From positions 372,001 through 436,000 of the forward strand of contig NZ_CANMEZ010000001.1 in NCBI RefSeq assembly GCF_947496985.1: 64,000 bases of DNA, written 5' to 3'. Below are positions 16,131 through 23,641 of this stretch, piece after piece. How positions within the stretch are numbered: the stretch's first letter is position 1; every line of letters starts with the position of its first letter. A model generated the notes under the pieces. The model was given only the letters and a program-made list of their open reading frames with translations, was not told the origin of the DNA and did no database searches. The position numbers and the translations under genes were made by a program. The DNA is from an uncultured Kordia sp. Lineage in GTDB: Bacteria; Bacteroidota; Bacteroidia; Flavobacteriales; Flavobacteriaceae.

Positions 16131-18617
16131 TTACAGTTTAATCACTTTCTGTGTTTGCGTTCCATTTGCCGTTTGAATTTTCACAAAGTAGAGTCCTTTA
16201 GACAACCCTTTCATTTGTATTTTATCTAACGATTGAGATTCTGCTGTAAATTGCTTTACCATTTTTCCTGATAGATTGTATACCGTAATTTTTTCTATGT
16301 TTTTATTAGTTTCAAAAAACAATTCATTTACTACGGGGTTTGGAAATACTTTAATTGCATTCGTACTATTATTGAATTCATCTATACTTAATGGATTTAT
16401 CAAATCATTTCTATGCCATGTTATTTTTCCACTTTCCGCCGAAGTAGAAAGTATATCCATATCACCATCACTATCAAAATCAACCACACACATACTATTC
16501 ACATTCAGCACATTTTGTGAAATTATTTGTTGTGGCCCAAAATCCCCTAATCCATCTAAGTTTTCATACCAAGCTATCTTACTATCTAAAAAAGAAGAAG
16601 ATATAATATCCATATCACCATCATTGTCTACATCTGCCGTGTGTACTTGCCCAGGTTGGTTGGTACTCGTAGTAACTATTTGTCGTTCTGAAAATGTTCC
16701 TTGTCCGTCTATATTTTTGTAACTGACAATTCTATTGGCTGATGACACAGAAACGACTAAATCTTTATCTCCATCTCCATCAATATCTCCCATGTGTGTA
16801 TTATTTGGTCTGAGTTCAGTAGTATGCGTAGCCACTTCTGAAGATGCAAATGTTCCTAGACCATCTGTGTTTTTAAACAAAAAAACACGATTAGCTTGCG
16901 ACATAGAAGCCATTAAATCGATATCACCATCATTATCAACATCATTAAGACCTACATGCAGTATATAGCTAGTTGAATTTGTAGGTATTATTTGTTCTGA
17001 ACTAAAGTTTCCTTGTCCGTCTAAGTTTTTAAACCACATTAATGTGCCTGTTCCCATACTATTTGAAACCGTAACAATGTCTATATCGCCATCGCCGTCA
17101 ATATCTCCTACATCTAAAAAGAATACTTGATTAACGGTTGTTGAAATTACTTGTTCTGGCCCAAAATTTCCTTGTCCATCCAAGTTTTCGTACCAGGCAA
17201 TTTTGTTATCAAATCTTGAAGCAGATATCGCATCCATATCACCATCACCATCTATATCTGCAATTTTAAGAGCTTCCGCATTGTCGGCATAGGTTGTTAT
17301 AATTTTTTGATTTGCAAAACCTCCTTGATTGTCTAAATTTTCATACCAAGCAACTTTATCTGACCAAGAAGACACAAATAGGATTTCCAAATCATTGTCA
17401 TTGTCTAAATCTGCTACTTGAATTGCTCCTATAGATCGAGTTCCTGCTATTAATATGTTTTGTGATCCAAAACCTCCTTGTCCATCGGTATTTTCATACC
17501 AAGCAACACTATCATCTGTAGAGGAAGCTGCCAAAATATCTAAATCATTATCGTTATCAAAGTCTACTGCTGCTATTGCCATTCCACTGGTATTATCTGT
17601 ATTTACAAATTGTGCAAGACTAAAATCCCCTTGTCCATCTGTATTTTCATACCAAGTTATTCTATTCTGAATCCATTCTACAGATAAAATATCTAAATCG
17701 CCATCACCATCCATATCAGCTATTGACAAATCAGCATTGATTTCTTCTGTAATTGCAATTGTTTGTTGTGCCCCAAAGTTTCCCTGTCCGTCAAGGTGTT
17801 CAAACAAGCCTATTTTTTTATCGTCTTTGGAAGAAGAAATGATATCTAAATCGCCGTCATTATCTAGATCAGCAGTTTTTACAAAGCTTCCATCTTCTAT
17901 TTCATTAGAAATTATTTCATAGTTGCTAAAGGATCCTTGTCCGTCTAAGTTTTCATATAATAAAAGAAAACTGTTTGTTATTGACAAAACATCTAAGTCT
18001 CCGTCATTATCAATATCTACTGGATGTATTGTAGAGTCATATGTATTCGTTGTGATGATTTGCCGTGCTCCAAAGTTAGCTTGTCCATCAATATTTTCAA
18101 GCCAATAAATACTATTATCATACTGCCTGGAGTTTGAAATAATGTCTAAATCGCCATCATTATCTACATCACCAATATAAAACTGAAATAAACCATTAAT
18201 CCCTGTCAGAATTGTTTGTGGCGCATTAAAGCTTTCATTATCTCCTAAGTTTTCAAACCATACTATTTTGCTATTTCCTCCAAGGACTCTACAGATAATG
18301 TCATTATCTCCATCATTATCTATATCTGCAATACGAAGTACTAGTGGTGTATTTGAAGTTGTTACTAAAACTTTTTGTTCACTGTGATTAATATTTCCAT
18401 CAATGTTTTCAAACCAAACAATGTTCGAATTATCTTCTGACGCAAATAGTAAATCAACGTCTCCATCATTATCAAAATCCATTGGCAAAAAAGAGGTCAT
18501 TCTTGCGGGTCTCATTGTATTATCCATAACCACTTCATCTTCAAAAGTGACTTGTGCTGAGGAAAATTGCACACTAAATATTGCAAATACAATTGTGAGG
18601 AAGTAACTATTTTTCAT
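16131..18617 (-). CDS. Secreted FG-GAP/VCBS repeat protein with type IX sorting domain
   Basis: The 828-residue protein has a signal peptide (MKNSYFLTIVFAIFSVQFSSAQ), about 14 FG-GAP/VCBS-like blades and a type IX secretion C-terminal sorting domain. Each blade is about 50 residues with a calcium-binding loop such as DIDNDGDLDVL or DFDSDGDMDIL and a WYENxDGQG-type linker. The sorting domain runs over about the last 75 residues (VFPNPVVNELFF, GLYFVKI, ending KVIKL). It should be exported by T9SS and displayed on or released from the outer membrane as a beta-propeller adhesion or binding protein; the ligand is unknown. Its promoter carries the same operator and spacing as the two nearby peptide genes and the second regulator gene, so I infer that it belongs to their regulon. 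Confidence 0.93.
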   Translation of the reverse strand: MKNSYFLTIVFAIFSVQFSSAQVTFEDEVVMDNTMRPARMTSFLPMDFDNDGDVDLLFASEDNSNIVWFENIDGNINHSEQKVLVTTSNTPLVLRIADIDNDGDNDIICRVLGGNSKIVWFENLGDNESFNAPQTILTGINGLFQFYIGDVDNDGDLDIISNSRQYDNSIYWLENIDGQANFGARQIITTNTYDSTIHPVDIDNDGDLDVLSITNSFLLLYENLDGQGSFSNYEIISNEIEDGSFVKTADLDNDGDLDIISSSKDDKKIGLFEHLDGQGNFGAQQTIAITEEINADLSIADMDGDGDLDILSVEWIQNRITWYENTDGQGDFSLAQFVNTDNTSGMAIAAVDFDNDNDLDILAASSTDDSVAWYENTDGQGGFGSQNILIAGTRSIGAIQVADLDNDNDLEILFVSSWSDKVAWYENLDNQGGFANQKIITTYADNAEALKIADIDGDGDMDAISASRFDNKIAWYENLDGQGNFGPEQVISTTVNQVFFLDVGDIDGDGDIDIVTVSNSMGTGTLMWFKNLDGQGNFSSEQIIPTNSTSYILHVGLNDVDNDGDIDLMASMSQANRVFLFKNTDGLGTFASSEVATHTTELRPNNTHMGDIDGDGDKDLVVSVSSANRIVSYKNIDGQGTFSERQIVTTSTNQPGQVHTADVDNDGDMDIISSSFLDSKIAWYENLDGLGDFGPQQIISQNVLNVNSMCVVDFDSDGDMDILSTSAESGKITWHRNDLINPLSIDEFNNSTNAIKVFPNPVVNELFFETNKNIEKITVYNLSGKMVKQFTAESQSLDKIQMKGLSKGLYFVKIQTANGTQTQKVIKL

Positions 18618-18640
18618 GAGCTTTGTTTTAAATTGAGTTT

Positions 18641-18648
18641 CAAAACTA
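18641..18648 (-). promoter_or_regulatory. -7 box TAGTTTTG for the FG-GAP gene
   Basis: Perfect TAnnTTTG on the minus strand, 23 bp upstream of the ATG at 18617. The inverted repeat at 18696-18708 is centred 57.5 bp upstream of its centre. Confidence 0.65.
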
Positions 18649-18695
18649 GCTATTCATTTGCAACAAAAAGCTTCAAAACCCCTTGTATAATCTAT

Positions 18696-18708
18696 GATTC
18701 CGTGAATT
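18696..18708 (-). promoter_or_regulatory. Putative regulon operator, copy 1 (AATTCACGGAATC)
   Basis: Read in the direction of transcription the site is GACAATTCACGGAATC, one base away from the perfect inverted repeat AATTCnnnGAATT found at 19222. It lies upstream of the FG-GAP gene promoter at the same spacing as the other copies. Confidence 0.7.
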
Positions 18709-18800
18709 GTCAGTTGTTTTTAGGTCGGTTTCTGTTTTTTTTAATTCTTGATGGATTGGGAAGATGTTTGTTTTTATAGTATTGATCTTAATAATTTTCA

Positions 18801-18838
18801 AAAAAAAGGTTGAAACTAATTAGTTCCAACCTTTTTTT
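18801..18838 (-). terminator. Terminator of peptide gene 1
   Basis: A 17-nt arm at 18801-18817 pairs with 18822-18838 (one G-U in the minus-strand RNA) around an AATT loop. On the minus strand it ends in a run of seven T. It lies 28 bp after the stop codon of the peptide gene. Confidence 0.8.
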
Positions 18839-18865
18839 AATAGTTATAATTAATCTCTTAAATTA

Positions 18866-19141
18866 TTAAGGATTCGTTTTATTTGTGTCACACAAGTGAT
18901 TACCTTCATCACTGATATCACCACCAATAGTACATAAGGGAAATCCTGAATTATTATTACAATGACCATCACATGAATCGTCACATGTTTCATAAGTAGG
19001 TCCGCATTCTGGTCCTCTAGAATTTTGACAAGTATTTATTGCGCTCATTTCCACAGGAACAGTTCCTCCTTTTATAGAATTTAATTTCAAGTTTGCAATA
19101 CTTACTTTTCTTAAATCGAGTTTAATCTTTTTCGTTTTCAT
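18866..19141 (-). CDS. GG-leader, Cys-rich precursor peptide 1
   Basis: The 91-residue peptide has a Bacteroidota GG-type leader, KIKLDLRKVSIANLKLNSI ending in KGG at residue 26, then a core with seven Cys and many Asn, Asp, Gly, Ser and Thr residues. The leader pattern (hydrophobic residues alternating with Lys, then IxxL, then GG) resembles leaders of class I lanthipeptide-like or other RiPP precursors in this phylum. Cleavage after GG by a C39-type peptidase exporter is expected but none is encoded here. The core could also be disulfide-bonded rather than modified. It sits 94 bp after regulator gene 1, with its own operator, -7 box and terminator. Confidence 0.8.
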   Translation of the reverse strand: MKTKKIKLDLRKVSIANLKLNSIKGGTVPVEMSAINTCQNSRGPECGPTYETCDDSCDGHCNNNSGFPLCTIGGDISDEGNHLCDTNKTNP

Positions 19142-19166
19142 TATGTTAAATAATTTTTAGATTACT

Positions 19167-19174
19167 CAAAACTA
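19167..19174 (-). promoter_or_regulatory. -7 box TAGTTTTG for peptide gene 1
   Basis: Perfect TAnnTTTG, identical to the box of the FG-GAP gene, 25 bp upstream of the ATG at 19141 and 57.5 bp (centre to centre) downstream of the operator at 19222-19234. Confidence 0.65.
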
Positions 19175-19221
19175 CATATCAAAAACGTAAGGAACACGCA
19201 AAACAGGGTATGAGAAACGGT

Positions 19222-19234
19222 AATTCCGTGAATT
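19222..19234 (-). promoter_or_regulatory. Putative regulon operator, copy 2 (AATTCACGGAATT)
   Basis: Perfect inverted repeat AATTC-n3-GAATT, extended to GACAATTCACGGAATT in the transcription direction. It ends one base after the stop codon of regulator gene 1 and lies upstream of peptide gene 1. Confidence 0.75.
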
Positions 19235-19235
19235 G

Positions 19236-20927
19236 TCATTTATTTTTTTGATCTTCTAATATTTTTCTAATAAAATAAGAAGGTTTTAAACCTGTCTTTT
19301 TTTGAAATGCTCTCGAAAAACCTTCTGGATTCGAAAAGCCTATTTCTTCAGCAATGGCTCGAATAGTATATTTTTGATATTTGGTATCTTCTTGAATATG
19401 ATGTATGAAATAATCAATTCGTAAATCGTTTATATATGTTGAAAAGTTTTTATGTTTATGAGAGTTTATAATTTTTGACAAGTATTTTGAGTTTGTTTCC
19501 GCATTTTTTGCGACTTCTTTAAGAGAGATTTGATGTATTAGATATGTTTCTTCTCGCTCAAAAATTTCTAATTTTCGGAGAACCTCTGCGACTATCTCTT
19601 CATCTATTTCTAATGATACCACTTGTGCTTTTGTATCTTTTATAACAATTTTATCTTCTTCTATGATTGCCTTAGATTTTTGTATAATTTCATTGTACCG
19701 TTTTTCATATTTCTTTTTTAATGCTCGATAGTAAAACAATATTCCTACTATTATCGAGATAAGTAGAATACTTAGCATAAGAATTATTTTCTTCTCTCGC
19801 CCAATCAGTTCATTTTCTTCTTGAAGCTCATTAATTAAACGTTCTTTGTTAGACATAAGTGAAGGAATATCATATTTTTTTGAGATATTCTTATATATAT
19901 ACTTGTATTCCGAATGAATAATACTGTCTATTTTTATGAGCTGGTTAGTATAATATAACTGTTGTTCTTTATCATTTTTTTGCTTTGCATCATCTATTAA
20001 ATATACATAGGAATCGCGTAAAGGAGGAAATAGATTGTTGGTTGCATTGAAAACAGAGTCAATTTTTTTAAAATAAAGTAACCCTTTTTCTTTTTTGTTA
20101 GATGAATAATAACTTTTCCCTAGATAAAAGTCTAACACAGGTCTGTTAACATCATTAGTGTAAGGATATCCTTTTTTTAAACTGTCTATGGAAGCTTTAT
20201 ATTCACCTTTCAAATTTAGGTTGATTCCTTCATTAGTTATAAAAGAGTAGTACATGAATGTATTACTGCTGCTTTTTGACAACTCAATTCCTTTTTTATT
20301 CATCTCAGTACTCTTTGAAACCTGTTGGGTTTCATAGTAAATAGATGATAATTGAAATAAGACCTGAATATATCTACTAACAAACATTTTTTCTGCATTT
20401 TCCTCATATGCCTTATATTCTAGAAAAAGTTTTTCTGCTTCTTCATATTCTCCTAAAAACCGTTTTAGCAAACCTATATTAAACTTTATTGCAAATTTAT
20501 ATTTGATATTGGGATTCAATTTTTCTGCGGCAGCGGCAAGAAAGTAATTATCTAAAGCTGGTTGGTATTTTTTAGCCTTAAAAAATTGATGCGCTTTATT
20601 CATATAACCTTGCATAGGAAATATCTCATCTCCTTTTATGTGTTGCGTATATGAAATTGCACTATCCAAGTATTGATGTTTTTTTGCTACATCTAAACTT
20701 TGTATTGCAAGTAAATAGAAACCTCCTCCAATAAGCCTGTTATCTTTAGTGTTTTTTGCCTTCTCTAAATATTTAGTAGCAAGTATTTCTTTTTGCTCAG
20801 GTTTTATTTCTTTGTTTCGAAATTGCTTTCGCAACGATGCAAACTCCTCAAGCATTGCATTTTTATCTTGTGCAACCGTGATCATTCCTACAAAAAACAA
20901 AATTGTAAACAGTATGGGTTTCTTCAT
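19236..20927 (-). CDS. Transmembrane TPR-AraC regulator 1
   Basis: The 563-residue protein is a membrane one-component regulator. It starts MKKPILFTILFFVGMITVAQ (signal peptide or signal anchor). A helical TPR-like domain (about 25-375), a single membrane helix (about 383-403) and a charged linker precede a C-terminal AraC/XylS-type double HTH (about 465-560, with IRAIAEEIGFSNPEGFSRAFQKKTG). The TPR part should face the periplasm and the HTH the cytoplasm. I prefer the start at 20927 over an upstream in-frame ATG at 20996 because a perfect -7 box lies between them and a signal peptide then begins the protein. It is a paralogue of the protein at 21526-23217; their HTH regions are nearly identical, including the recognition segment, so they may bind the same operator. 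Confidence 0.9.
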   Translation of the reverse strand: MKKPILFTILFFVGMITVAQDKNAMLEEFASLRKQFRNKEIKPEQKEILATKYLEKAKNTKDNRLIGGGFYLLAIQSLDVAKKHQYLDSAISYTQHIKGDEIFPMQGYMNKAHQFFKAKKYQPALDNYFLAAAAEKLNPNIKYKFAIKFNIGLLKRFLGEYEEAEKLFLEYKAYEENAEKMFVSRYIQVLFQLSSIYYETQQVSKSTEMNKKGIELSKSSSNTFMYYSFITNEGINLNLKGEYKASIDSLKKGYPYTNDVNRPVLDFYLGKSYYSSNKKEKGLLYFKKIDSVFNATNNLFPPLRDSYVYLIDDAKQKNDKEQQLYYTNQLIKIDSIIHSEYKYIYKNISKKYDIPSLMSNKERLINELQEENELIGREKKIILMLSILLISIIVGILFYYRALKKKYEKRYNEIIQKSKAIIEEDKIVIKDTKAQVVSLEIDEEIVAEVLRKLEIFEREETYLIHQISLKEVAKNAETNSKYLSKIINSHKHKNFSTYINDLRIDYFIHHIQEDTKYQKYTIRAIAEEIGFSNPEGFSRAFQKKTGLKPSYFIRKILEDQKNK

Positions 20928-20947
20928 AAAAACTGTTGTATTTGTAA

Positions 20948-20955
20948 CAAATATA
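20948..20955 (-). promoter_or_regulatory. -7 box TATATTTG for regulator 1
   Basis: Perfect TAnnTTTG, 21 bp upstream of the chosen ATG at 20927 and inside the longer open frame, which argues for the downstream start. There is no AATTCnnGGAATT copy at the expected distance, only a weaker AATCAAGATT repeat near 21002-21011. Confidence 0.6.
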
Positions 20956-21100
20956 GTTGAAAACGATGTCGACGTATATTTATAATAGGTATTCACCTAA
21001 TAATCAAGATTTAAAATGTCACGAGGTTTATCTCAATTTTATATAATAACTAATACAATAACAGTCACTATATTCTTCGTTGGAATTTAAAAAAGAAAAG

Positions 21101-21123
21101 CAGAAAAGTAAGGCGCTTTTCTG
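21101..21123 (-). terminator. Terminator of peptide gene 2
   Basis: CAGAAAAG at 21101-21108 pairs with CTTTTCTG at 21116-21123 around a 7-nt loop, followed on the minus strand by a T-rich tract. It lies 39 bp past the stop of peptide 2. Confidence 0.7.
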
Positions 21124-21161
21124 TTTTTATTTTATGAGTTTTAGAATATTTTAATAACTAC

Positions 21162-21428
21162 TTATCCTGAAACTTGCGAACCATTTTGTGTAGTGTCTGT
21201 TTGATCTTCTTTAGTACAACCGTTTCGAATGTCTGTTCTTCCTGCAAATACTGTACATTCGTAAGGATAAGATTGAGCCTGATTACAGTAACAAGAGTTT
21301 CCTTGTGTTTGGTCATTAGGGTTTGTATTATGACAAGGGAAACTATCTGTTCCTCCACTGACACTAAGAATTTTTAAGTTTGCAATTTTAAATTTTTTAA
21401 ATTGTAATACTCTCTTTTTTTTGTTCAT
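21162..21428 (-). CDS. GG-leader, Cys-rich precursor peptide 2
   Basis: The 88-residue peptide has a leader parallel to peptide 1 (FKIANLKILSVSGG, GG at 25-26; compare VSIANLKLNSIKGG). Its core has five Cys and is rich in Asn, Gln, Thr and Ser. Leader conservation with core divergence is what is expected for RiPP or secreted peptide precursors. It follows regulator 2 by 97 bp, repeating the regulator 1-peptide 1 arrangement exactly, with its own operator and -7 box. No modifying enzyme is adjacent, so whether the core is lanthionine-, disulfide- or otherwise modified is open. Confidence 0.8.
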   Translation of the reverse strand: MNKKKRVLQFKKFKIANLKILSVSGGTDSFPCHNTNPNDQTQGNSCYCNQAQSYPYECTVFAGRTDIRNGCTKEDQTDTTQNGSQVSG

Positions 21429-21458
21429 TTCAATGATTTTTTAAAATTTGAATATGCT

Positions 21459-21466
21459 CAAATCTA
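21459..21466 (-). promoter_or_regulatory. -7 box TAGATTTG for peptide gene 2
   Basis: Perfect TAnnTTTG, 30 bp upstream of the ATG at 21428; centre 58.5 bp downstream of the operator centre at 21521. Confidence 0.65.
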
Positions 21467-21514
21467 TGAATTCATTTAGTAATATTAGATGAGAATTTGC
21501 CTCTTGCAAACTAC

Positions 21515-21527
21515 AATTCCGTGAATT
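21515..21527 (-). promoter_or_regulatory. Putative regulon operator, copy 3 (AATTCACGGAATT)
   Basis: Perfect inverted repeat identical to copy 2. It overlaps the stop codon of regulator gene 2 and lies upstream of peptide gene 2. Confidence 0.75.
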
Positions 21528-23217
21528 ATTGTTTTTTTTGCTCGTTTTCCCTAACTTTTTTAATGAAATAAGAAGGTTTTAGCCCTGTCTTTTTTTGAAA
21601 AGCTCTAGAAAACCCTTCTGGATTTGAGAATCCTATTTCTTCTGCAATAGCACGAATCGTATATTTTTGATATTTTGTATCTATTTGTATATGGTTTACT
21701 AAATAATCAACTCGTAAATCATTGATATAGGTTGCAAAGTTTTTGTTTTTATGAGAATTGATAATCTTTGATAAATACTTAGAGTTTGTGTTGACTATTT
21801 TGGCGACATCTTTCAGTGAAATTTGATTGATTAAATACGCTTCTCCTTTTTCAAATGTATCTAGTGTTTGTAAAACTTCTTCAACAATATGCTGATCAAT
21901 TCCTAAAGGAACTGCTTGTAATTTGGTGCTTTTCACTACAATTTCCTCTTCAATAATTGCATTTGATTGTTGTATGATATCATTATAGCGTTTTTCGTAG
22001 CGTTTTTTCAGGTTATAGTAATACCCAAGCAAACTAATAATTAATATTCCTAAAATACTTCCAAGAATAACAATCCAATTTTTCTCTTTTGTGATACGCC
22101 TATTTTTTCCTTCTAATTTTTCAATTAAACGATCTTTACTTGCTACATATGCTGGTATGTCATATTTTTTAGAAATATTTTTAGATAAATACCTATAATC
22201 TGCATGAATAGTACTATCAATTTTCAATAATTGCCTTGTATAATATAACTCCTTTCGTTCATCTTTTTTAGCTTTTGCATTATTAATTAGATATACATAT
22301 GATTCTCGTAATGGAGGGAAAAGGTCTTTATTTTTATTATAAAATGTATCTACTTTTTTGAAATAGTCAATTGCTTTTTGTTTTTTTCCTAAAGCATGAT
22401 AGTTTTTACCCAAATAAAACTCCGCAACAAGTACATCATCTGCTTTTAAATGAGGAATTGATTTTAAAATAGCATCAATAGAAACCTCATAATTCCCTTT
22501 TACATATGAATTTATACCTTCATTAATTGTAAAAGCGTAATAAAAAAAGTCATTTTTATTCGCTTGTGCTAGTTTGATTCCTTTAGTATTGAGTGCTGTT
22601 GCTTTTTCAGTTTGTGCCGTTTCATAATACACTGACGATAGTTGAAGCAATGTATATAAATAGTTATTCACATACATTTTATCTTTAGATTCCTCATACA
22701 ACATACATTCTATCAAAAGTTTTTCAGCTTCATCATACTCTTGGGAGACACGTTTTAGAATCGCTATGTTATTCTTCATGTCGTATTCAGCTGTTGCATT
22801 TCCACTAGACTGGGCTGCATCCACCGCTAAAAGATAGCTATTTAATGCTTCCGGATAATCCTTGTTATAATATAATGTGAGTCCTTTTGTTATATATGGA
22901 AATAAAGGAAATTTTTGATCTCCTTTTATGTCTTTTGTATAGTAAATAGAACTATCTAAATACTGTATCCTTTCTTTGAATTCGAAGTTTTTTATAGCTA
23001 ATAAGTAATACCCACGACCAATAAATCGATTCTCACCTGTTTTTTGAGCTTTAACTAAATAACTGCGACCAAGTATTTTGGCATCTTCACTACTAACGCT
23101 CGTATCTCGAAATTGCTTCTTAAGCTTATTATATTCTTTTAATAAGTCATTTTCATTTTGTGCAAAAACAGTAGTTCCTATCAAAATAAGGCATGTATAC
23201 AATATCAAGTTCTTCAT
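21526..23217 (-). CDS. Transmembrane TPR-AraC regulator 2
   Basis: The 563-residue protein has the same plan as regulator 1: signal peptide MKNLILYTCLILIGTTVFAQ, TPR-like periplasmic domain (about 25-375), membrane helix (about 383-403, IVILGSILGILIISLLGYYY), linker and C-terminal AraC-type HTH (about 465-560). The C-terminal halves of the two proteins are nearly the same, while the TPR domains have diverged more, as expected if they sense different ligands but read the same DNA site. The start at 23217 rather than 23283 is supported by the -7 box at 23238-23245. Two operators lie upstream, so autoregulation is likely. Confidence 0.9.
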   Translation of the reverse strand: MKNLILYTCLILIGTTVFAQNENDLLKEYNKLKKQFRDTSVSSEDAKILGRSYLVKAQKTGENRFIGRGYYLLAIKNFEFKERIQYLDSSIYYTKDIKGDQKFPLFPYITKGLTLYYNKDYPEALNSYLLAVDAAQSSGNATAEYDMKNNIAILKRVSQEYDEAEKLLIECMLYEESKDKMYVNNYLYTLLQLSSVYYETAQTEKATALNTKGIKLAQANKNDFFYYAFTINEGINSYVKGNYEVSIDAILKSIPHLKADDVLVAEFYLGKNYHALGKKQKAIDYFKKVDTFYNKNKDLFPPLRESYVYLINNAKAKKDERKELYYTRQLLKIDSTIHADYRYLSKNISKKYDIPAYVASKDRLIEKLEGKNRRITKEKNWIVILGSILGILIISLLGYYYNLKKRYEKRYNDIIQQSNAIIEEEIVVKSTKLQAVPLGIDQHIVEEVLQTLDTFEKGEAYLINQISLKDVAKIVNTNSKYLSKIINSHKNKNFATYINDLRVDYLVNHIQIDTKYQKYTIRAIAEEIGFSNPEGFSRAFQKKTGLKPSYFIKKVRENEQKKQ

Positions 23218-23237
23218 AAACAGGTAGTATTTCAAAA

Positions 23238-23245
23238 CAAATATA
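23238..23245 (-). promoter_or_regulatory. -7 box TATATTTG for regulator 2
   Basis: Perfect TAnnTTTG, 21 bp upstream of the ATG at 23217. Its centre is 58.5 bp downstream of the operator at 23294-23306. Confidence 0.65.
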
Positions 23246-23293
23246 ACTGAAAAGTTATGTAAAGTTGGTTGTTTTTCTCTCAAGCTTTATGAC

Positions 23294-23306
23294 AATTCCG
23301 CGAATT
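23294..23306 (-). promoter_or_regulatory. Putative regulon operator, copy 4 (AATTCGCGGAATT)
   Basis: Perfect AATTC-n3-GAATT inverted repeat, oriented towards regulator gene 2. It is paired with copy 5; the two centres are 21 bp apart, about two helical turns. Confidence 0.75.
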
Positions 23307-23314
23307 AAAGGTGC

Positions 23315-23327
23315 AATTCAAGGAATT
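23315..23327 (+). promoter_or_regulatory. Putative regulon operator, copy 5 (AATTCAAGGAATT)
   Basis: Perfect inverted half-sites. The GG that marks one side of the other copies is here oriented towards the plus-strand peptide operon. The only nearby plus-strand -7-like sequence (TTGTTTTG at 23365-23372) is imperfect and about one helical turn closer than in the other promoters, so control of this operon is less certain. Confidence 0.6.
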
Positions 23328-23418
23328 GTACTTCCCTTTAATTGACTGACAATCAATTTATTCATTGTTTTGCTAGAGTGATCACATCATAGAAACTATT
23401 AATTTAAATCTCAAAAAA

Positions 23419-23598
23419 ATGAAAAAAAGAAATGTCAACATTCTAAAATTGAATAAAAAATCAGTTTCAAACTTTGAAAATACTCTTGGTGGCAGACCGC
23501 CAATATCATTTCGTCAAACAGAATGTACATGTAGCCCATCTCAATTAACACATTGTCTTGCAGGTTGTACTGCAGCTAGTTATGATGCTCTTTGTTAA
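23419..23598 (+). CDS. GG-leader, Cys-rich precursor peptide 3 (59 aa)
   Basis: A short open frame from the ATG at 23419 to the TAA at 23598 encodes 59 residues. The leader MKKRNVNILKLNKKSVSNF ends in LGG (24-25), followed by RPPIS and a core with five Cys (TECTCS, HCLAGC, ending LC). It is shorter than the usual cut-off and easily missed. The leader and the GGRPP junction closely match peptide 6 (MKKRNVNSLQLNKNNVSNL, FGGRAP), so the two are recent paralogues that bracket this operon. It is first in the divergent operon opposite regulator 2. Confidence 0.85.
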   Translation: MKKRNVNILKLNKKSVSNFENTLGGRPPISFRQTECTCSPSQLTHCLAGCTAASYDALC

Positions 23599-23641
23599 TA
23601 AGGTAAGCTTAAGAACTTAATAAACATTAAAACTTATAATT

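Noticed and set aside
16400-18500. Regular DNA repeats of about 150-180 bp that could be mistaken for a repeat array or CRISPR
   Set aside because: They are in-frame protein repeats (FG-GAP blades) within one coding sequence, with degenerate units and no short spacer-repeat structure.
16276-18606. Several plus-strand open frames with SPSLS-type repeats opposite the FG-GAP gene
   Set aside because: They are antisense shadows of the Asp-rich repeat codons of the minus-strand gene; they lack promoters and recognisable domains.
20928-20996. Upstream ATG at 20996 as the start of regulator 1
   Set aside because: A perfect -7 box lies inside this segment, and the signal peptide begins at the ATG at 20927; the same situation is repeated in regulator 2.
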